Assembly (NCBI RefSeq): GCF_035967765.1
Contig: NZ_JAYWIT010000013.1
Direction: 5' to 3' (one strand)
DNA length: 64,000 nucleotides
Origin: Conexibacter stalactiti
GTDB taxonomy: Bacteria; Actinomycetota; Thermoleophilia; Solirubrobacterales; Solirubrobacteraceae
In this document: one piece after another, positions 59,962 through 64,000 of the stretch
Layout: each line of letters starts with the position of its first letter
How positions within the stretch are numbered: the first letter of the stretch is position 1
Notes under the pieces: generated by a model
What the model was told of the DNA's origin: nothing
The model's input: only the letters and a program-made list of their open reading frames with translations
The model's database searches: none
Program-made: the position numbers and the translations under genes

Positions 59962-60975
59962 CTAGCCGAGGACGGCGCTTTCGACCGCCGTCAGCGTCGG
60001 CTCGCACGGCAGCACGCCGCCGACCTGGTCGAGCGCGGTGTCGGGATCCTTCAGGCCGTGGCCGGTGCAGACGCAGACGACGCGCTCGGCGCCGCCGGCG
60101 CCGTGGACCATCAGCCCGGCGACCGAGGCGGCCGAGGCCGGCTCGACGAAGACGCCCTCTCTCGACGCGAGGAAGCGGTACGCGTCGAGGATCTGCGCGT
60201 CGGTCACAGCTCTGACGGCGCCGTGCGAGGAGGTCATCGCGTTCATCGCCTCCTCCCAGCGGGCCGGGTTGCCGATCCGGATCGCGGTCGCGACCGTCTG
60301 CGGGTTGGCGACCGGCGCCCCTTCGACCAGCGGCGCCGCGCCGGCGGCCTGGAAGCCGAACATCGCCGGCTTCTGGTCGACTTCGTTGAAGCCCTTCCAG
60401 TACGCGGTGATGTTGCCGGCGTTGCCGACGGGGATGCAGAGGGCGTCGATCGCGCCGAGCTGCTCGAAGATCTCGAAGGCGGCCGTCTTCTGCCCTTCGA
60501 GGCGGTATCTGTTGACCGAGTTGACGAGCGCGATCGGATGACGGTCGACGACCTCGCGCACGAGCTTGAGCGCCTCGTCGAAGTTGCCGTTGAGCGCGAT
60601 CACGCGCGCGCCGTGCATCAGCGCCTGCGCCAGCTTGCCGGTCGCGATCCGGCCCTCGGGCACGATCACGACGCAGCGCAGACCGGCGCGCGCGGCGTAG
60701 GCGGCGGCGCTGGCGGAGGTGTTGCCGGTCGAGGCGCAGATGACGGCCTCCGCCCCCTCGCGCACGGCGGCCGAGACGGCGCACGTCATCCCGCGGTCCT
60801 TGAACGAGCCGGTCGGGTTGAGCCCCTCGAACTTGATCCAGACCTCGGCCCCGACGCGGTCGGAGAGCGTCGGAGCGTGGATCAGCGGCGTCGAGCCCTC
60901 ACCGAGCGTGACGACGGGATCGTCGGCGGCGAACGGCAGGCGGTCGCGGTAGCGCTCGATCAGACCGACGCTCAT
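59962..60975 (-). CDS. thrC: threonine synthase
   Basis: This PLP enzyme converts O-phosphohomoserine to threonine. The 337-aa protein has the PLP lysine in LNPTGSFKDRGM, the phosphate-binding PVGNAGNIT, and VVCVCTGHGLKDP near the end. It is the compact form lacking the long N-terminal extension of plant-type enzymes. The ATG overlaps the hom stop by 4 bp (ATGA), so translation is coupled. Confidence 0.96.
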   Translation of the reverse strand: MSVGLIERYRDRLPFAADDPVVTLGEGSTPLIHAPTLSDRVGAEVWIKFEGLNPTGSFKDRGMTCAVSAAVREGAEAVICASTGNTSASAAAYAARAGLRCVVIVPEGRIATGKLAQALMHGARVIALNGNFDEALKLVREVVDRHPIALVNSVNRYRLEGQKTAAFEIFEQLGAIDALCIPVGNAGNITAYWKGFNEVDQKPAMFGFQAAGAAPLVEGAPVANPQTVATAIRIGNPARWEEAMNAMTSSHGAVRAVTDAQILDAYRFLASREGVFVEPASAASVAGLMVHGAGGAERVVCVCTGHGLKDPDTALDQVGGVLPCEPTLTAVESAVLG

Positions 60976-62207
60976 GCTGAGAACTCCTCCTCGATGACGC
61001 GGATCGCGCGCGGATCGGTCCGCAGCGTCTCCAGCGTCGCGATCTGCTCGATGGCCGCGAAGAAGCGCGACTCCAGGATCGGGTGGACGACCATCACCAG
61101 CCGCGCGTTGTCGCCCAGCCCCTTCTGCACGACCGACTTGACGGAGATCCCGTGCTCGCCGAGGACGCCGGTGATGCGCGACAGCACGCCCGGCTCGTCG
61201 ACGACCTCGAGGTGCAGGTAGAACGACGAGACGACGTCGGAGACGATCTCGAGCCTCGCGCTCGTCTCCGGCGTCGAGGCCGGCGGGATCATCGCGCTGA
61301 CGACATCGCCGAGCACGGCGCTGGCCGTCTGCGGACCGCCCGCGCCGGGGCCGGACATCGTGATCTCGGTGATCGCCTCGGACTCGACCGTGACGGCGTT
61401 GAAGGGGCCGTCGATCGAGGCGAGCGGGTGGCGCGCGTAGAGGAAGGCCGGGTGGACGCGCACCGAGATGCCGCCGTTGACGCGCTCGGCCGTGCCGATC
61501 AGCTTCAGGCCGAGGCCGAGGTCCCTCGCGTACTCGAGGTCGTCGGGGCCGATCCGCTCGATCCCCTCGTAGACGACCTGATCGAGGTGGACCGGCGTGT
61601 CGAAGGCGAGGCGCGCGAGGATCGCCATCTTGGCGGCGGCGTCCTTGCCGTTGACGTCCTCGGCGGGGTCGGCCTCGGCATAGCCGAGCCGCTGCGCCTC
61701 GGCGAGCACGTCGGCGTACGGCGCGCCGGTGCGCGCCATCTCGCTGAGGATGAAGTTGGAGGTGCCGTTGACGATCCCGTGGATCCGCTCGACGTGCGCG
61801 GCAGCGAGCGACTCCTGCAGCACGCGGATGACCGGCACGACGCCGGCGACGGCCGCCTCGAAGCGCAGCTGCACGCCCTCCTCGCGGGCGATCGCCCACA
61901 GCTCCTCGCCGTGCTGGGCGAGCAGCTGCTTGTTGGCGGTGACGACGTGCTTGCCGGCGCGCATCGCGCGGATCACGTAGTCGCGCGCCGGCTCGATCCC
62001 GCCGATCAGCTCGGCGATCAGGTCGCTGTCGGCGAGGATCTGCTCGAAGTCGCCTCTGGAGCGCGTCAGCACGCCGCCGATCTCCGGCTTGAGCCCGGTC
62101 ACGTGCGCGATCTGCGCGGCGCGCTGCGGCAGCAGCTCGGCGAAGGCGGCACCGACGGTGCCGTAGCCGAGCAGCCCGATGCGGAACGGCGTCGGCTCAG
62201 ACGTCAC
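60972..62207 (-). CDS. hom: homoserine dehydrogenase
   Basis: The enzyme reduces aspartate semialdehyde to homoserine. The 411-aa protein has GLLGYGTVGAAFAELL (NAD(P) loop), KHVVTANKQLLAQHG, and the catalytic-region HGIVNGTSNFILSEM with GKDAAAKMAILA. A C-terminal ACT domain (YLHLEVVDEPGVLSRITG) implies threonine feedback. The GTG start overlaps the lysA stop by 11 bp. Confidence 0.96.
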   Translation of the reverse strand: MTSEPTPFRIGLLGYGTVGAAFAELLPQRAAQIAHVTGLKPEIGGVLTRSRGDFEQILADSDLIAELIGGIEPARDYVIRAMRAGKHVVTANKQLLAQHGEELWAIAREEGVQLRFEAAVAGVVPVIRVLQESLAAAHVERIHGIVNGTSNFILSEMARTGAPYADVLAEAQRLGYAEADPAEDVNGKDAAAKMAILARLAFDTPVHLDQVVYEGIERIGPDDLEYARDLGLGLKLIGTAERVNGGISVRVHPAFLYARHPLASIDGPFNAVTVESEAITEITMSGPGAGGPQTASAVLGDVVSAMIPPASTPETSARLEIVSDVVSSFYLHLEVVDEPGVLSRITGVLGEHGISVKSVVQKGLGDNARLVMVVHPILESRFFAAIEQIATLETLRTDPRAIRVIEEEFSA

Positions 62208-63468
62208 GGGCTGCCAGATCGTCGTAGGTCTCGCGCCGGACGACGACGCGCGCGTCGCCGTCCTTGCAGAAGATCACGGGCGGTCGGGGGATCCCGTTGT
62301 AGTTGTTCGCCATCGCGTGGCCGTAGGCGCCGGTCGCGGGCGTGACGAGCAGGTCGCCGGCCTTCGGCTCGTGCAGCGGCACGTCGCGCACGATCACGTC
62401 GCCCGACTCGCAGTGCTTGCCGGCGACGTGCGCTCTCTCGCCCGTGCCGGCGAGCGCGGCGCGGTCGGCGAAGAACGCCTCGTAGACGGAGCCGTAGAGC
62501 ATCGGGCGGAGGTTGTCGGACATGCCGCCGTCGACCCCGACCCACGTCGAGACGTTGCGCTTGATCGTCTCGACGGTGTAGATCGTGACCGTCGAGTTGG
62601 CGACCAGCGAGCGGCCCGGCTCGATCAGGATTCGCTTGTCGCGGCCGAGGATCTCGTGCAGCGCGCTGATCTTCGTGTCGATGTAGTCCTCGATCGCCGG
62701 CGGCTGCTGGCCGGCGGTGTAGGCGACGCCGAGGCCGCCGCCGAAGTTGTACGTCGGGAAGTCCCCGAGCGTCGCGAGCGCCTCGACCGCCGGGCGGTAT
62801 GCCTCCAGCGACAGCAGCTGCGAGCCGATGTGCATGTGCAGGCCGACGAGGTTGAGGCTGTTCGATCTGCGCAGCCGCTCGATCGCGAGCCTCGCGTCGT
62901 CGAGCCCGAAGCCGAACTTCGAATCGGCCTGGCCGGTCGAGATCTTCGCGTGCGTTCTGCCGGCGACGCCGGGCGTGACGCGGATCAGCACCGCCTGGTG
63001 GACGCCGCGGTCGGCGGCGACCCGCTCCAGCCGATCGATGTCCATGAACGAGTCGAGCACGACGTGGCCGACGCCGGCGTCGATCGCCTGCTCCAGCTCC
63101 GCCAGCGACTTCGCGTTGCCGTGCAGGTAGATGCGGCTGGCGTCGAAGCCGCCGCGCAGCGCCAGGTGCAGCTCGCCGCCCGAGGCGACGTCGCAGACGA
63201 GCCCCTCCTCGGCCAGCAGCCGGTAGACGGCGGTGCACGGGAACGCCTTGGAGGCGAAGAGGACGTCGAAGTCGTCGTGCCGGGCTCTCAGCGCCTCGAC
63301 GAAGGCGCGGGCGCGCGTGCGGATGTCGTCCTCGGCGACGAAGTAGGCCGGCGTGCCGAACTCGCGCGCCAGCTCGACGGCGTCGCAGCCGCCGATCTCG
63401 AGATGTCCGAGGTCGTTGATGCTGCTGCCGAGCGGAAGCACGTTGGAGAGCTGTTGAGTCGCGGCCAT
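62197..63468 (-). CDS. lysA: diaminopimelate decarboxylase
   Basis: This PLP enzyme makes L-lysine from meso-diaminopimelate. The 423-aa protein has the PLP lysine in VLFASKAFPC, the phosphate loop YNFGGGLGVAY, and the catalytic Cys in GKHCESGD. ATG 63468 is preferred to a GTG-type extension; a CATAAT (63484-63479) sits 10 nt before it. As the first gene of lysA-hom-thrC-thrB it controls the whole aspartate branch. Confidence 0.96.
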   Translation of the reverse strand: MAATQQLSNVLPLGSSINDLGHLEIGGCDAVELAREFGTPAYFVAEDDIRTRARAFVEALRARHDDFDVLFASKAFPCTAVYRLLAEEGLVCDVASGGELHLALRGGFDASRIYLHGNAKSLAELEQAIDAGVGHVVLDSFMDIDRLERVAADRGVHQAVLIRVTPGVAGRTHAKISTGQADSKFGFGLDDARLAIERLRRSNSLNLVGLHMHIGSQLLSLEAYRPAVEALATLGDFPTYNFGGGLGVAYTAGQQPPAIEDYIDTKISALHEILGRDKRILIEPGRSLVANSTVTIYTVETIKRNVSTWVGVDGGMSDNLRPMLYGSVYEAFFADRAALAGTGERAHVAGKHCESGDVIVRDVPLHEPKAGDLLVTPATGAYGHAMANNYNGIPRPPVIFCKDGDARVVVRRETYDDLAARDV

Positions 63469-63478
63469 GGCCGGCGTG

Positions 63479-63484
63479 ATTATG
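63479..63484 (-). promoter_or_regulatory. -10 box of the lysA-hom-thrC-thrB operon
   Basis: CATAAT differs from TATAAT at one position and is 10 nt upstream of the ATG. The -35 is not clear. Confidence 0.5.
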
Positions 63485-63547
63485 CCGGCTCGCGCCATCC
63501 GCTCGCGCCGCGGTCCGCAGGTGCGGTCGTCGCGGTCGCCCGCGGGG

Positions 63548-64000
63548 CTATCTTCTCGCGCCGCCGAGCAGGCCGCCGACGACGTCGCCGGTCCCTCTCA
63601 GCACCCCGCCGACGACGCCGGTCGTGCCTCTCACGAGGCCGCCGACGGCGCCGCCGGTCTGCGCGACGGTGTCGCCGACGCCGGGCGCGACCTGGTTGAC
63701 GACCTCGCCGACGGGATCGGTCACGCCCTGCACGGTCTCGTCGAGCGCCGCGCCGGTCTGCGTGACGGTCTGGTCGAGCGCTCCGGTCGTGCTGCTGACG
63801 GTGTCGCCGAGGTTGCCGGTCGGCGCGGTCGTGCCGCCGTCGGCGCCGGGCGCGCCCGGCGCGCCGTTGCCGCCGGATCCGCCGTTGCTGCCGCCGGTGC
63901 CACCACCGCTTCCGCCGCCGGATCCGCCGCTGCCGCCGCCGTCGCTGGCCGTGCCGCCGGCAGGCCCGCCGTTGCCGCCCGCACCGCCGTCGCCGCCCGC
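63548..64000 (-). CDS. Gly-rich repetitive protein, 3' part (runs off the window)
   Basis: The frame is open to the window edge, so the 5' end is missing; 150 codons are visible. Upstream codons encode Gly/Ser/Asn-rich repeats (GGSGGGSGGGTGGSNGGSGG) and a collagen-like GAPGAPGADGG. The last 90 residues are an imperfect Val/Gly/Thr repeat (TGGAVGGLVRGTTGVVGGVL) forming amphipathic helices. It is likely a surface or secreted protein. Its function cannot be told. Confidence 0.7.
   Translation of the reverse strand, partial: AGGDGGAGGNGGPAGGTASDGGGSGGSGGGSGGGTGGSNGGSGGNGAPGAPGADGGTTAPTGNLGDTVSSTTGALDQTVTQTGAALDETVQGVTDPVGEVVNQVAPGVGDTVAQTGGAVGGLVRGTTGVVGGVLRGTGDVVGGLLGGARR

Noticed and set aside
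1..64000. tRNA, rRNA, CRISPR arrays, insertion sequences, integrases or prophage genes.
   Set aside because: No cloverleaf, spaced repeats, transposase motif or phage structural gene was found; intergenic gaps are mostly under 250 bp.

Overview
The window is one continuous stretch of a very GC-rich chromosome, roughly 70% or more by eye. The gene content fits a high-GC actinobacterium, and my best guess is the class Thermoleophilia (Solirubrobacterales, Conexibacter-like). This rests on gene content and style: WS/DGAT acyltransferase, a MarP-like protease, a lysA-hom-thrC-thrB cluster, AddAB-type helicase-nucleases, Ku, and ECF sigma factors with C-terminal extensions. It is an inference, not a match to a reference. 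Two habits run through the whole window. Arginine AGA is common despite the GC content. Many start codons sit only 6 to 12 nt after a TANNNT-type -10 box, which points to leaderless or nearly leaderless transcripts.

Layout. 1-10.7 kb: ispH and lepB (divergent), a membrane M28 peptidase, WS/DGAT, a secreted subtilisin, a SufT/MIP18-like protein, a STAS-like protein, an fxsA / lipocalin-like / HAD operon, and an XRE regulator with paired ACGAC-N6-GTCGT sites. 10.7-14.5 kb: an ECF sigma factor carrying its own ZAS zinc motif and a probable membrane segment, followed by a large secreted Gly-rich protein. 14.8-19 kb: an unknown zinc-motif protein, an FMO-TetR operon with a clear operator, and a flippase-like membrane protein. 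19.1-25.3 kb: gltB-gltD with terminators. 25.4-30.8 kb: a GT4 glycosyltransferase, a phosphodiester glycosidase-like protein, Ku, a SigB/SigF-type sigma factor, and a divergent MerR-PAS-GAF regulator.

30.8-40.7 kb is the most unusual part: seven tightly spaced co-directional genes. Reading 5' to 3' on the minus strand they encode a 279-aa beta-rich protein, a polyprenyl diphosphate synthase, a 478-aa protein, a 1271-aa beta-repeat protein, a 440-aa TULIP-like protein, a stand-alone ComEC-type metallo-beta-lactamase-fold hydrolase, and a small GlsB-type membrane protein. Four of the seven have no family I recognise with confidence. This is my candidate for an undescribed system, possibly isoprenoid or lipid related.

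40.8-64 kb: a DUF3037 / HipA-like pair, a hotdog thioesterase, an AddA-AddB-like recombination pair, topoisomerase III, a MarP-like protease divergent from a class B penicillin-binding protein, a lipoprotein, an SRPBCC protein, a zinc-ribbon protein, an FHA / ParA-like / L,D-transpeptidase cluster, the lysine-threonine biosynthesis operon lysA-hom-thrC-thrB, and the 3' end of a Gly-rich protein that runs off the window. I saw no rRNA, tRNA, CRISPR array, insertion sequence or prophage.
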